The notes under the pieces are model-generated. The model was not told the DNA's origin and did not search any database. It worked only from the letters and a program-made list of their open reading frames with translations. From Gracilaria gracilis (lineage: Eukaryota > Rhodophyta > Florideophyceae > Gracilariales > Gracilariaceae): DNA of 64,000 nucleotides. The stretch covers positions 352,261 through 416,260 of the forward strand of contig JARGSG010000196.1 of assembly GCA_030374805.1 (NCBI GenBank). The letters are read 5' to 3'. Of this stretch, positions 8,976 to 19,545 are shown in pieces (position 1 is the stretch's first letter; each line of letters begins with the position of its first letter). The position numbers and the translations under genes are program-made.

Positions 8976-10715
8976 ATGGAAAAGAAAAGCGGCAATGCCA
9001 TTGCACCCGCTTTAGCCGTCGACGGTGTTCCCGACGTTCGAGTCTCCCGCCGGAGTCCTATGAAAAAAACCAACACCTCTACACCTTCATCAGCAAACCC
9101 CGCATCTGCCGTTCACCCAAGACCATGTCGCGTCTCGCCCCGTCGTTTCGGCGCCAGTCCTGCCCGAGATAATAAGGGTGCTTCATCGCTAATTCAAGCG
9201 GCTACAGGAAGCTCTCCTGTACTAGCTGTTCCCCTTCGCCGCAGTCCCAGGAAGCACTCCACGTCGACAGGAAGCCACTCCCGTTATGGTTTGTCTTCCG
9301 ATAAGGGCTTAATACCAGTTGCGTCGTGTGCCGCCAAGCCGCGCAGTTCTAATGCTCTCGGATCTTCTTCGGCCGTGACTGTTTCGCCCTACAACGACCA
9401 AAAGTTCAAAGAGACTCGGATTCGATATATGTATTCGTTTCTCTTGAAAAAAAGGGTAGAGGTCTTGAAGAAAATCTGTAAGCCGTTCAAAGTCGTTGTG
9501 CATAATCGAAAGCACGGACAGCTCGTGGCCGGAATTATACTCTTTTTCCACCTTAAGAGTTTGGATGGAGTCAGTATTAGGGACTGCATCTCCTTGAATG
9601 ACGAACTCGGGCCTTTTTTTACATGGGAGGATGAATGTATCGCAATGCGTGCTGCGTTAACGGAGCTGCCTGAAGTTGGAGATTTCGTGAACATGCTTCA
9701 CAAAAATGACCGCAAAGGGATCGAAAAACAACTACAACATTATCAGCGAGCAGGTCAGGAAGAGTCTGGATTTCCTCTCACCCAGGAGGATCCGTCGGGT
9801 CACAAGGACCCGCCATTGAGCTTGAATGAGTTTGCAAGGCTCATGATTATTCTGCGAGATGACGAACAGGCGAAAAACGCCCTGGCCAACGCGTACGGTA
9901 AAACGCTTTCCAAATCGGAGCTGGACTACAAGGTGAATCGCCAATCATACTGGTTAGTCGTCGCCAACAGGTTCAACGATAGGCATGTTAACTCCAGTCA
10001 CAGCTTCGCAGGGAAATTGGATGGCGTTGACTCGAATCGAAGACCTCTCTGCTACCGAAGTGCAACAGTACTTAAAAAGCAATTCGACGGTATTCGCCAG
10101 TTTACTACTATTGTAAGGGCAAATTGGTCAAAGTCTGGCCAAAATGACCCAACCAATATCACCTCGTTTATGGATAGAACGGCTGGGGGAGACCTAACCG
10201 CTGAATCAAAGCGTGCTTATGTGTTTTGTATTGTGTCAGGATTGGGAACTGAAAACGAGGCTGACCACCTACTTGTTACGGCTTCAAAGCTTATTGAGGA
10301 GGACGATGGTGGAGTTGAGGAAGGTCTACTCGGAGGTATAGAGGGAAATGCAGCGTTTGGCCATAGGGGTTCGAGTGCAAGAACGAGTGGGAGCAAGAAA
10401 GAACTTTGCGATATATCGAAGGAGATGAATCGATCCAACAATATCTCCGAAGCGAATCAAGAATTAATGAAAGAGCACTTGGCGCTAGAGCGAAAGAAAA
10501 TAGAGGGGCCAAAGAAGTCTTTTGAAGAGCGGGATATGGAGGAGTTCGAGAAAGTTGTTAAGCTTTCTTCCATGCTTGTGCAGAGCTCTGACGCACTAAA
10601 GAGAGCTCGTGACCTACATGACAAGGAAATCGTCGCATCCTTGGAACAAACGCATACAAGGCTGTTGAAGAAGTTCAAGTGTATGACTGAAGAGGAAAGC
10701 AAAGATGCATCTTAA
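8976..10715 (+). CDS. SANT/Myb-like (trihelix/NAM-associated type) DNA-binding protein
   Basis: The start is the ATG at 8976 in a good context (CTACAATGG); the frame extends upstream to 8742, but that part looks like leader sequence. The product has 579 residues. Residues 1-130 are basic and serine/proline-rich with repeated RRSP/SPRR motifs, typical of minor-groove or nuclear-localisation segments. Around residues 325-395 the pattern YWLVVANRF..R..TVLKKQFDGI..F...WSKSGQND matches the Myb/SANT-like domain of plant NAM-associated proteins and of the DNA-binding ORF encoded by PIF/Harbinger elements. The C-terminal 120 residues are charged, predicted coiled coil. No lesions are visible. A Harbinger transposase lies 4 kb downstream on the same strand, so this may be its partner ORF or a domesticated relative. 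Confidence 0.6.
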   Translation: MEKKSGNAIAPALAVDGVPDVRVSRRSPMKKTNTSTPSSANPASAVHPRPCRVSPRRFGASPARDNKGASSLIQAATGSSPVLAVPLRRSPRKHSTSTGSHSRYGLSSDKGLIPVASCAAKPRSSNALGSSSAVTVSPYNDQKFKETRIRYMYSFLLKKRVEVLKKICKPFKVVVHNRKHGQLVAGIILFFHLKSLDGVSIRDCISLNDELGPFFTWEDECIAMRAALTELPEVGDFVNMLHKNDRKGIEKQLQHYQRAGQEESGFPLTQEDPSGHKDPPLSLNEFARLMIILRDDEQAKNALANAYGKTLSKSELDYKVNRQSYWLVVANRFNDRHVNSSHSFAGKLDGVDSNRRPLCYRSATVLKKQFDGIRQFTTIVRANWSKSGQNDPTNITSFMDRTAGGDLTAESKRAYVFCIVSGLGTENEADHLLVTASKLIEEDDGGVEEGLLGGIEGNAAFGHRGSSARTSGSKKELCDISKEMNRSNNISEANQELMKEHLALERKKIEGPKKSFEERDMEEFEKVVKLSSMLVQSSDALKRARDLHDKEIVASLEQTHTRLLKKFKCMTEEESKDAS

Positions 10716-11029
10716 CACTTTCATGGTTTTCTCTTGTACTTCTTCGATTGCCGTGCTTCATCGCCCTTTCGTGGTGGCACTACCGATCATATTGCCTCCT
10801 TTAGCGTTTACGATTTCTACTGCTACACGTGCTTGTTTATTTGTGGTTTTACGTTTTCTTTCTTAAAGATGTATTGTCTCCGTTCCAACTGTTTCCTCTT
10901 TCTCCTCTGTGCTCCCCTTTCTCTCCATCCGATGCAGGGTCTTCTGACATCTTCTGTTTGTCCAGTTTAGGAGAATCAACTTCACCGTTGCATACAGAGT
11001 CAATCAGAATGCCTTCTTCTTTCTTGACA

Positions 11030-12874
11030 TCAGTTTCTCTCGATTTTGTCACCACGGTTATCACCAGCTCCATTTGCTGAGCTCCCATCTGGGTTCGTCA
11101 GAGATGAGAAGGTGAGTTTATGCGACCCGTTTTGAAGGTCATCACTTTTTTTGTCTTCTCTCAAGCTATTAACACCGTTTTCTCGTTCGTGGTATTGACC
11201 AGCAATCTCTTGGTATGCAGAAGAAAGTCTTTGCAATCCTCTGATTTGAAATCGGACGCCATCCTTTCTGGTTTCCAACACTATAAACTGTTTCTTACCA
11301 CGAATAAGCTTCTCCTCCTTGCGAGTGAGTCGGAAAATGTAGCCCAGATTATCCTTTCGCTCGAGCTTGAGTGAGTCATTCTTCAATCCAGAAATAGAGT
11401 TCATGCATTTCTGATACTCAGTATCTATGTCACCAAGGATATTATCTTGTTGTTCTCGCAGTTCTTGGAGGTCAGGATGAACGGAGGAGCTGAGCACAAA
11501 CTCCCCGTTTTCAATTTGCTCCAGATCGATAGTGGTTTCCACTAATGCCTCGAAGTTGGCCAGTTCCGATACCAGTTTTCGAAGAGGATCAGAAAAACGC
11601 TCCTTCAACAATGTGTTTCGATCATCACTAATAAGGTCATCACATAGGAACGGAAGACGAATAGAGCATTGATAGAGCCGAACGACATCCTGCAGAGAGG
11701 CCTTAGCACCTTGGGTCTTTGTAAACCGTGTACAAAAGACGTTCAAATCCGGTAATTTGTTTATGTGGTCGTCAAGAATCGCTTCCCGACGACGTTGATT
11801 GCGTAGAAACGCATCGACGATGTTCAATCGTTCATTGATAGCATCGACATCCTGCAGGGGTTGAGAAAGCCATCTACGCAACAAACGAGAACCCATAGCG
11901 CTCTTTGTCTTCTTCATGAGTCCAAATAAACTGGCTCTGTGACCACCATCGCCCGGATAAGGGAGTATATTGAGAGCCCGAATGGCAGCATTGTCAAGAT
12001 GCATATACGCGGACGTGGTAAGTTGTTTCATCTTGACCTTACCCTCTCGACTGGTATCTCTTAACAGACCAGTGTATTCAATGATGGCACTGATGGCCGA
12101 TACAACTACTGGCGTATCTAAGAAGTTGGAAAAAATATGCTTTGAACCGACGAGTTTCTCCAAATCCGATGGCACATCTGCTGGATTGAATGAACGTTTC
12201 TTAAGAGAGGTGCTTGCAACGCCGCATTTCGTGAGCACATCGTGGAACTTAGCCATCTCAAAATCAGAAGCGTCCGAGTCACAAAATAGTGTCTCTCTTG
12301 CATTTGTCGCGACGATGATTGTCTCCAGGTTTGAGAAGGAATCATCTTCCATGACATGCACTACAGAAAGCGAAGAAGAGGCCTCATCCCATGAGCATAC
12401 GCCCATAAGCCGCTGCCCTTTCTGTCTGACGATTCGAATGCTGATAACAGATCCATCATCCAAGGTAGCGCTTCGAGAATCGCCCAACCATGACTCCAAA
12501 GAAGAAAGATTACCCGGCGAAGCATCCATTCTAGAGACAATACGACCATCTGTACGAACGCCCCATACATGTATCTTGAGACCATTCTGTAAGGCTATTG
12601 AGGCAAGTGTACGAGCGGTGCGTACGTCGAAATGTAAAGTGGGGAGAGGCGGTGATGCTGGAAGATCTGATGGGGTATGAAAATCATTTGGGAGGAACCG
12701 TGCCGCTCGTTGGGTATGGATGGGGCCGTGCACGGGATATTGGTTGTTCCGGTGCTCGAAGAGAGCTAGCGTGGATTCAGACCTTAAGGCGGAACTTGCT
12801 GCGCCGGCGAAGCGGTTGAGTGTGGCGGAAGAATCCAGGTGAAGGGCAGCGGCCGTGGGGTTGTCGGCGGTCAT
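11030..12874 (-). pseudogene. MSH2: MSH2 mismatch-repair protein fragment lacking the ATPase domain
   Basis: From the ATG at 12874 the frame encodes 614 residues that follow MSH2. Domain I/II (LALFEHRNNQYPVHG) comes first, then the MutS core with MHLDNAAIRALNILP, LLRRWLSQPLQDVDAINERL and LQDVVRLYQ, then the clamp region and ETRKDGVRF. Normal MSH2 has about 930 residues. Here the similarity stops just after RLSSAYQEIAGQY and a 60-residue unrelated tail runs to TGA, so the MutS V ATPase with its Walker motifs is missing. Such a protein could not hydrolyse ATP. The frame is continuous upstream with an NB-ARC remnant. Probably a gene fragment, perhaps still transcribed. Confidence 0.8.
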
Positions 12875-12889
12875 GTCGGATGTAGAGAT

Positions 12890-13490
12890 TTGAGAGAGTG
12901 AGATGTCACAAACACACAAAACCCACACTAGCTGATCAACATAACCTGCATTTCGAAGTATTCTGCACAAGTTGTCGTATATGTACCCATCATCTTCAGT
13001 ATACCACCACCCCACGCACAACCCCGATCCTGCAATAGCATATTGGATGGCCCCTAGTACACTAGACACAAAACGTTTGAGAGCATGGGTAAGAAAAATA
13101 GTCTTGCTTCCTTGTCCTTGTGCAGATATCAACCCATCACCATTCTCATTCCTCCTTTCAGATGGTATGTAGTTGCGTACAAGAGTTTGAAAGAAAGCTT
13201 CAGTCTCACTTGCCTCCCAGGCCTTGCGAGCTGCGATATCCAAAATTAAGTCATGTAGCTGCACATACACTGAACCACCGATTCTCTTCTTTTGCAGGAC
13301 CGAAACATCACCAAACGATTCTATCACACTCCTGGTTGCTCGTATTGTATCCAAGTTCCACAGCTTTTGCAACATCTCTACTGGCACAGATTGCTGCTAT
13401 TGAAGCACGCAAAGGGCACGAAACCAGTATCTAAACTTTCCCTGTCCATTCCGGTTTTCAAGCACTTCAATAGATAAATCCACAATCTTT
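12890..13490 (-). pseudogene. NB-ARC (APAF1-like NTPase) protein fragment
   Basis: In the same minus-strand frame as the MSH2 piece, residues before the MSH2 ATG read as the C-terminal winged-helix part of NB-ARC: SVPVEMLQKLW, then VQLHDLILDIAARKAWE, then DGYIYDNLCRILRNAGYVDQL, the region linking NB-ARC to its repeat domain. The P-loop part is absent. A TAG at 13397-13399 interrupts it, while similarity continues upstream (FRYWFRALCVL). Downstream it runs without a stop into MSH2, producing an open chimeric frame of 785 codons from 13387. NB-ARC proteins act as nucleotide-dependent switches in immunity or cell death; this piece cannot. Confidence 0.65.
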
Positions 13491-13539
13491 GTTAATGTAC
13501 CATAGTCCTCTACCTCCTACACCACCGCAATGCACTCCA

Positions 13540-14029
13540 CGCTCTGACCTATTTACTCCGGACAACTCGAATACGGTAGCCTCCAATAATGAGATGACTT
13601 GATCTGCCATTGCTTCCGCAGAAATTATTCTGCAGTCCATGTGACACGCAAGGAAGCGAAGGGCTCGGCGAGCAGCACTTGATTTTCCTGCTCGCAGGTG
13701 AGTCTCAAATTCCTTAGCCACAGTTTCAACGAGCCGTTTCCCAAGTTCTTGAGTAACGGCTCGCTTCCGCATGTCAAAAGCCCAGTCACTGTAGCGTAGA
13801 AAGTTGACTTAATGGGTAGCGCAACCGCGCAGCGGGATATGCTATGAACGACGAACTTCACAGCATGCGGATTGGTTCGCATCCTTGTGCAAGACGCGCT
13901 GCACATACTCTCAATATCTCGAGAAATGGCACCAAGATCATCGCCGCCAATAGACTTGTCTGCTAACTTTGCGTAAGCATTGAGTGTGTCAAGACGTTCT
14001 TCTTCTTCGGGCGTTTCAAGGTCCGTTGG
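13540..14029 (-). pseudogene. NCBP1: Nuclear cap-binding protein subunit 1 (CBP80) N-terminal fragment
   Basis: Two minus-strand frames together match the first MIF4G repeat of CBP80. The upstream frame carries LDTLNAYAKLADKSIGG and RCAVALPIKSTFYATVTGL. The second carries RLVETVAKEFETHLRAGKSS, RRALRFLACHMDCRIIS and AMADQVISLLE. CBP80 binds capped RNA with CBP20 in the nucleus. The frames change near 13785, so a frameshift breaks the gene there, and similarity ends near 13550, far short of the usual 800-residue length. The NB-ARC fragment follows directly on the same strand. The first exon or start is not identifiable; the segment 14016-14240 has no convincing match. Confidence 0.65.
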
Positions 14030-14810
14030 ACTGAACTAATGACCTGACCGAGGCGGGGCTTTCTTGGGCTGGATGGCTCCACTGCTGCTCTGGTCCATTG
14101 GGAAAGGGCATTGAACCAAGAGACACGAACTCTCTACAATGATATCTGAAATATCGTGCCGATCGCAAAGAAAAGAAGAGAGTTTCCGACGCGTGTCCCT
14201 CAACCGAAACTCTAGTAAAGATTTCCACGAACTTGAACCCAAGAAAGTACCCTTTATACTCTTTTGTTCATCGACTTGAACCAGCTACCCTCAAGCGGCT
14301 CCACATATCCTACCTTCGGTAAATGTCTTCATCGTCTACCCAACGGCAAAGATGTAGACATGTGGAGTTATCAAGGTGGATCTATGCTGGCGGTCTACTT
14401 CGATGCCCCGTACACGTTTCAAAAAGAGCTTCTAAAACCGCTTTGCACATCGACAACAAGAAAACTGCGTTCGTTCGTTTGTTGTACCCTTGGTAGTCGT
14501 CGTCAGACGGCATAGAAACCAGCACTGCGTCGCATCACCTGCGCCGTCTTTTCCTGCGTCGTCGGAGGGAGGGGGGGTCGCCGCGTGCGTCGTCAGCGGG
14601 GCGCCGTCGGCGGGAGCGCAAGCGGCGCCCCTGCGCACCCGCTATGATATCGTTTACAAGGCATTGTGTAGCCACCTCTCTACTCACGGTTCGCCATTTG
14701 ATGTTGTTGCACGAAACATCTTGATACCGTCGCTTCTTGCGGATCGTCGACAACTGCCGCTTGCTACCGCCTCACCCTGAGTAGAAACACTTGCAACCGC
14801 TTCATGCAAG
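14030..14810. other. Intergenic region with GC-rich patch
   Basis: No gene is supported. A GC-rich patch with G runs lies at 14560-14640. The region would contain the 5' end of the downstream Harbinger element, but I could not identify a terminal inverted repeat or a short target-site duplication by eye. Confidence 0.35.
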
Positions 14811-16070
14811 ATGACATCGGTTTTCGTTTCCCTGCAATTGGACGAGCTTAACCGGTCTTCTGTCTTACGAAAATCAGGTCTACGAATCCAAAAGGTTTTG
14901 GAAAAGAGTTCATCCTCTACGAAGTCCCACAGATCCCCGCGGGAGACGCGCAGAAATGTTACCTTTGAATCGATAACTGATTTTCTCAGCGATTCCGCAT
15001 TCAGACGAGACTACCGCATGACGCGCCCATCGTTCTACAAACTGGTGGCAATGGTTCAGCCGTTATTGAAGAAAAGCGACGAAATGGGAGAGAGATCCGG
15101 GAGACCTACTTTATCAGTTGCTACACGGCTCGGTATCACATTGAGTCGCCTTGCTGGCGGATCAATGGATACAATCCATCAACTATTTCGGACCCAACGT
15201 TCTACGGTCTACTACGTGTTTTTGCAGACTTGCGTTGCGTTATCCCACGTCTTGAAGCTCCCAGGTATATCTGACAAACACGAAGATTTGGCAGAGCTTT
15301 CGAAGGGCTTTAAAACATCCAGATCGTTTGTTAGTCCACTTACTGGTTGCATTGGGGCTATTGATGGCATAACAATAAAAATAAAGCCCCCACGAAGAAA
15401 CGCCGCTAAATATTGGTGCAGGAAAGGCTACTACGCTATTCCTGTTCAAGCCGTTGTGGATTATGCAGGTCGTTTCTTGTTTGCTTCCTCGAAATGTGTG
15501 GGGTCTACGCATGATTCGTTGGCATATGCTGCCTCTAAGCTGTCACAATTTTTGGGTGGGCAAGACTTGCCGACCGAATTCTGGTTAGTGGGCGACGAGG
15601 CCTATGTTTGTACTGACAATTTGATAACCCCAATTCCTGCATCACAGGTGTGTTTTGGGTATGAGAAAGCGTTTAACTACTTTTTATCCTCTTTGCGCGT
15701 GCACGTGGAGCAGGCATTCGGTTGGTTGGTAACGAGGTGGAGGATTCTTCAAAGCCGACTTAACTATTCTGTTAGCCTCAACGCAAGCATAATTGTGTTA
15801 TGCATGAAGTTGCAGAATTTTTGCATCGACGAGGGCGACAAGAAGGGGCGTTGGTTTGGCCCTGCTGAACGTCAAGCGTTGGAAAAGGACGTACGGGAAT
15901 GGTACACCGCTTCCAAGAAGGGTTTAATTGATATGGCAAATGCTTCTCAGGAAGAAGGTCCGCAACCGGAGAGTATACGCTCGACAAGGAAGCGGAACGA
16001 AATGGTGAATATTATTCGCAGCCGCAACTTGCAACGCCCTGGGTTGAGGGGCGTACCAGAGCCGCTTTGA
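14811..16070 (+). CDS. PIF/Harbinger transposase (HARBI1-like, DDE_Tnp_4)
   Basis: An uninterrupted 419-codon frame runs from ATG at 14811 to TGA. The DDE catalytic triad of the family is visible: D in GCIGAIDGITIKI near residue 184, D in LVGDEAYVCTDNL near 260, and E in RVHVEQAFGWLVTRW near 299. An N-terminal helix-turn-helix precedes it (RRDYRMTRPSFYKLV..GRPTLSVATRLGITLSRLAGG). The enzyme cuts and joins element ends, normally with a Myb/SANT-like partner protein from the same element; such a gene lies at 8976-10715 on the same strand. With no lesion, it is one of the few candidates for an active transposase in the window. Confidence 0.92.
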   Translation: MTSVFVSLQLDELNRSSVLRKSGLRIQKVLEKSSSSTKSHRSPRETRRNVTFESITDFLSDSAFRRDYRMTRPSFYKLVAMVQPLLKKSDEMGERSGRPTLSVATRLGITLSRLAGGSMDTIHQLFRTQRSTVYYVFLQTCVALSHVLKLPGISDKHEDLAELSKGFKTSRSFVSPLTGCIGAIDGITIKIKPPRRNAAKYWCRKGYYAIPVQAVVDYAGRFLFASSKCVGSTHDSLAYAASKLSQFLGGQDLPTEFWLVGDEAYVCTDNLITPIPASQVCFGYEKAFNYFLSSLRVHVEQAFGWLVTRWRILQSRLNYSVSLNASIIVLCMKLQNFCIDEGDKKGRWFGPAERQALEKDVREWYTASKKGLIDMANASQEEGPQPESIRSTRKRNEMVNIIRSRNLQRPGLRGVPEPL

Positions 16071-16184
16071 TGTGTGTGTGGTAAATCAAGTACTGCGTTG
16101 TGGAGCAATAGCAGCTGTCTCAACTTGTAGCAATACGACGTGTTTCGTATCTGATCTTCTCTCGTCTAAAGCAACAGTAAGAAT

Positions 16185-17561
16185 GGGGGCTTGCAGTTTC
16201 CGTCGTCCATCAAACTTTGGCTCAAAAGACAGCGATCGACCCCAGTCGTGTCCTTTTCATGGCCGACTTGGGTCTAGCCTCACTCTGGAGAGACCTGTCT
16301 AAACCAGGAGGCCACATTGCATATGGCCAGCGAGTGGATCAATTTTTGGGTACCGTGCGCTACGCCTCTGATAATGATCATCACGGCCGCTGGTTGTCGA
16401 GACGTGATGATTTAGAGAGTCTGGGTTATATGTTGTTATACTTGTTCAATGGTTCACTACCATGGCAGGGCTACTCGGGCGAGGACAAGAACATGCAGGT
16501 TTGTGAGACAAAAGGTCGCATGATCGTGGAGGCTATGTGCCGCGGTGCACCAGAAGTGCTCCAATACTTCTTGGCCTATGTGCGCCTGATGAAATTCGAG
16601 GAGTCCCCTGATTATGACTATCTAATGTTGCTACATGACAGTAATCGGGGAATCAAGGAGATCAAAAAGCTTTTGATAGCTCAGGAGAAGGAACAGCTTG
16701 GTTCACCTGAAATTCATCAACCCATTGTTGGTTCAAAGAGAAAGCAGCGCGATCTTGATGACGTTGGCGCACCTTTGGTCAAGAAGCACAAAGTTGTGCT
16801 GCCGAAGCGAATCAAGACTCATCAGTGGATTATTGTATCCACAAGCGCCAACGAACCTTTCACCGCAGACTCAATGCTACACCTCTCATACCTCCTGCCC
16901 CAATTTATTCAAGGGAGTTGAGAGAAAGTGGGGACTGTTCATGCGGATAACGTGTCTCAACTTTGCTGGAGGTATGTGGACTGCAGTGCTTAACTCGTGC
17001 AATTCTGGCTATATGGAACAAGCATTGCATTACCGCAATAAACCGGACTTTCCGCGAGAGTGGGTTCGTCAAAAGTGGGAACAGTCGTACTTCATTACCT
17101 CTGTGGCTGGCAATGAAGGTTGTTGGGGAGTTGTGTGCTCTACAATGCAACGGGGACGTAAGTACAAACAGCAATCTTATATTGTGTCGGCGACGTTCCC
17201 TTCCAAGTGGATCGCAGACAAATGGAACGCCGACTTTCATATTACCTCTATTGCAACGCAGGGTCGCTTGCAGATGCAGTGGTGTGTCGTCATGTCGAGA
17301 GGCGCCCCATACAAGAATCAATGTGTTGAACTTGACTTTCAATACCCCGCGCACTCTATCCATGCTCGATGGGACGAGAACTATATGATTACCGCTGTTG
17401 CCTGCACCCAAGAGCAATGTGCGTTTGTTATGTCAAGAGAAGCAAGTTACGGTGAATAACAGCGGTGCACCCGTACCTCACACGGGCCTCTACACAAAAT
17501 ACGGGAAGATTGGAGCGATTCTCTCTACGGAACTTGTCTGTCATACGGTCGAGTAAGCTAG
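16185..17561 (+). pseudogene. Casein kinase I of the plant EL1/HD16 type with DUF7477-like tail, broken
   Basis: The kinase C-lobe is clear in one frame from about 16200: FMADLGLASLWRD (activation-loop region), GGHIAYG, FLGTVRYAS, SRRDDLESLGYMLLYL, GSLPWQGY. A second frame from about 16900 carries the repeated tail of plant-type EL1 kinases: EWVRQKWEQSYFITSVAG, KQQSYIVSATFPSKWI, VVMSRGAPYKNQCVELDF and WDENYMITAVA. A TGA at 16919 and a frame change separate the two halves. A TAA at 17457 is followed in frame by the family's C-terminal end (TSHGPLHKIREDW..SYGRVS) and a TAG at 17559. The N-lobe and HGDVKPEN region upstream are scrambled. This kinase family phosphorylates nuclear and circadian proteins in plants; this copy is dead. 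Confidence 0.8.
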
Positions 17562-18289
17562 GCACTTCGAGAGCCGCGTTGTGTGATTGTCAGGCCACTC
17601 TACGCTTCTCGCTTTCCTGCGACCAGTCGTATGAATCCTCGAGCTGCACAGTTCTTGTGCATATGACGTTTTGATGCTGAGGTGGCCTTCTTCGGGGTAT
17701 CTAGCATGTTGGTTACAGGGGTTTTCTACACTGAACACTGGCCGCATGCATCGAGCCCAAGCTAGGTGGCCCTATGGAGATTACGCAGATTAGCGACATA
17801 CGGTATCGTTTTAGAAAAAGTTGGTAACGCTACGTGCCCCGCCTAACATGTTTGGGAACAGGGGTAGCTCCCACTTGGTGTCATTTACCTGGGGTGCAGA
17901 GAAGCAGGAACTGCATCAGGGGGAAATAGGAGAGATGGAAAGACTGTTTTGCCCCGATGTCGAACGCTCTCTATCCACACATTGGTTACATAGGGTCTGC
18001 TTCAACAAAATACACGAGCTTTGAAGGTTTCTTTTGGGTGACCTCTCCCCAACTTGGAGAATAACCCATCCTAAATGACATAAGCTTCATTGTTCGCCCT
18101 GTTACAATTTTGAGATATACCTTTGGTAAGGTATCGTTTGGCATCGTCTTGTGCGCATATGATGTGATGAGAACTGGGATATCGTGGTTTTAGTTTAACC
18201 TCTGTCTTCGAAGGATCCTGAAACTGCGGGGGTCATTCGTGCTAGGACTCCATTTCTAGAGGTCTTGCGTGCGCACGGTCAAGTAACAC
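17562..18289. other. Non-coding stretch, nothing recognised
   Basis: About 730 bp with only short frames and no family resemblance, repeats or RNA gene that I can identify. Confidence 0.4.
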
Positions 18290-19084
18290 TCAAACCTTAG
18301 GTCTTACAAATTCTGCTTGCAAGGAGACCCTATTCATCTGCAGGTTTTCCTTTCGATTTTCTATCATTCTCGAAACTCTCCGCATGTAGATCTCCTAAAA
18401 ACAAGCTCCTCGCATACAGGAACGCAGCGTCCGTTCGTCAAAGAAGAAAGAAAGAGTCTTGTCCTGTCGAACAAAGTAATTGTCGCCAATTCTATTCCGT
18501 GACGCAAAGCAGTTTTGCGCTAAATCACCAGTTGCATAGTCACGGAACAAAAGCCTTCCTCCAGGCTTGAGTACTGTGTACAAGTTTTGTATGCCGAATG
18601 CCTGCTTTGCGGGAGGTACTGCGCTCAAGACAAAAACAAGCAAGCAAAAGTCTGCCATTCCATCCGAAAGGCCAAGCTGTTGTGGGTCTATAGAGCTGAA
18701 CGGGTGTGTACAGAAATCCCACACAAAGGCTTTCATACGATTCTCATCGTACTGCTCCTTTTACTTAAACAGCCTTATTGCTGTGGGAGCGAAATCAAAC
18801 GCATATATAAGCAAGGATTTGTTGGCGGCCAAAAGTGGGAATGCACAGTTTGCTACGCCATAACCAACTTCTGAAACGATTTTGACATCTTCTGACAGTT
18901 CTGTGAGGCACGGGAAGCCGTCTGTAGACTCTGTGACAGTCCAATGACGATCTTTGAAGAAGTTGGTGGAATTGCGTTTGTAGAACTTGTCCCAGTTCCT
19001 GGGCGAATCATTTGCGTACTTCTCAGCCCAAAACACGGACACGCCACTTTGCGTCTGTGCTGACCTGTAAAGGTCAGGATCCAT
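18290..19084 (-). pseudogene. METTL2/6/8-like tRNA m3C methyltransferase, full length with two in-frame stops
   Basis: From ATG at 19084 a single frame of 264 codons matches the family end to end. It opens with VFWAEKYANDSPRNWDKFYK, where the family motif around NWDKFYKRN is plain, and has the SAM-binding region with GVANCAFPLL and IYAFDFAPTAI. Then come LLVFVLSAVPP, VLKPGGRLLFRDYA, DNYFVRQDKT, and a C-terminal NRVSLQAEFVRP before TGA at 18290. Two stops interrupt it: TAA at 18761-18763 (codon 108) and TAG at 18395-18397 (codon 230). No frameshift is present. The family makes 3-methylcytidine in the anticodon loop of tRNA-Ser/Thr. This copy is recently inactivated, or the stops are bypassed. 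Confidence 0.82.
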
Positions 19085-19502
19085 GCTCTTGCTCACTCTT
19101 TTACACACACACACATATATAGAAAAGACCCGGAGGGTACCGAGTATCAAGGCGTGCAATTCGAGTGAAGTAGAAAAGCGCTAATGAGATGAACTTGTGA
19201 GCAAAACCATGATTGGAAATATCGCCACTTTTGTTCGCCACTGAGCGTGTGTCACCGGTGTTGGATTCCAGAGTTTGACCGCGACTTTCAAAACTTAAGG
19301 GGATGGACGACTTGTTGTCATAACTTCAGTGCGGGCGCCCGCACTCGCAATGAGGACCTGGCAATCTCCTTGTGCTCTTCAAGCCCAACACAAGCACAAT
19401 CAATGGATTGTAGCGAACAGAGTCGAAGCCTTTGACCATCAAGGGCGAAAAAGTCATATCCAGAGCAAAAGTGGTTCATACTTGCTAACTTCAATACACC
19501 TG

Positions 19503-19545
19503 TACTTTGCATCCAACAACGATCATGATGGTTGGATGCAAAGTA
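19503..19545. repeat. Perfect 15-bp inverted repeat (hairpin) with 13-nt loop
   Basis: TACTTTGCATCCAAC at 19503-19517 is exactly complementary to GTTGGATGCAAAGTA at 19531-19545. It lies between the METTL relic and the pogo relic and is not inside a recognised gene. Confidence 0.85.
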
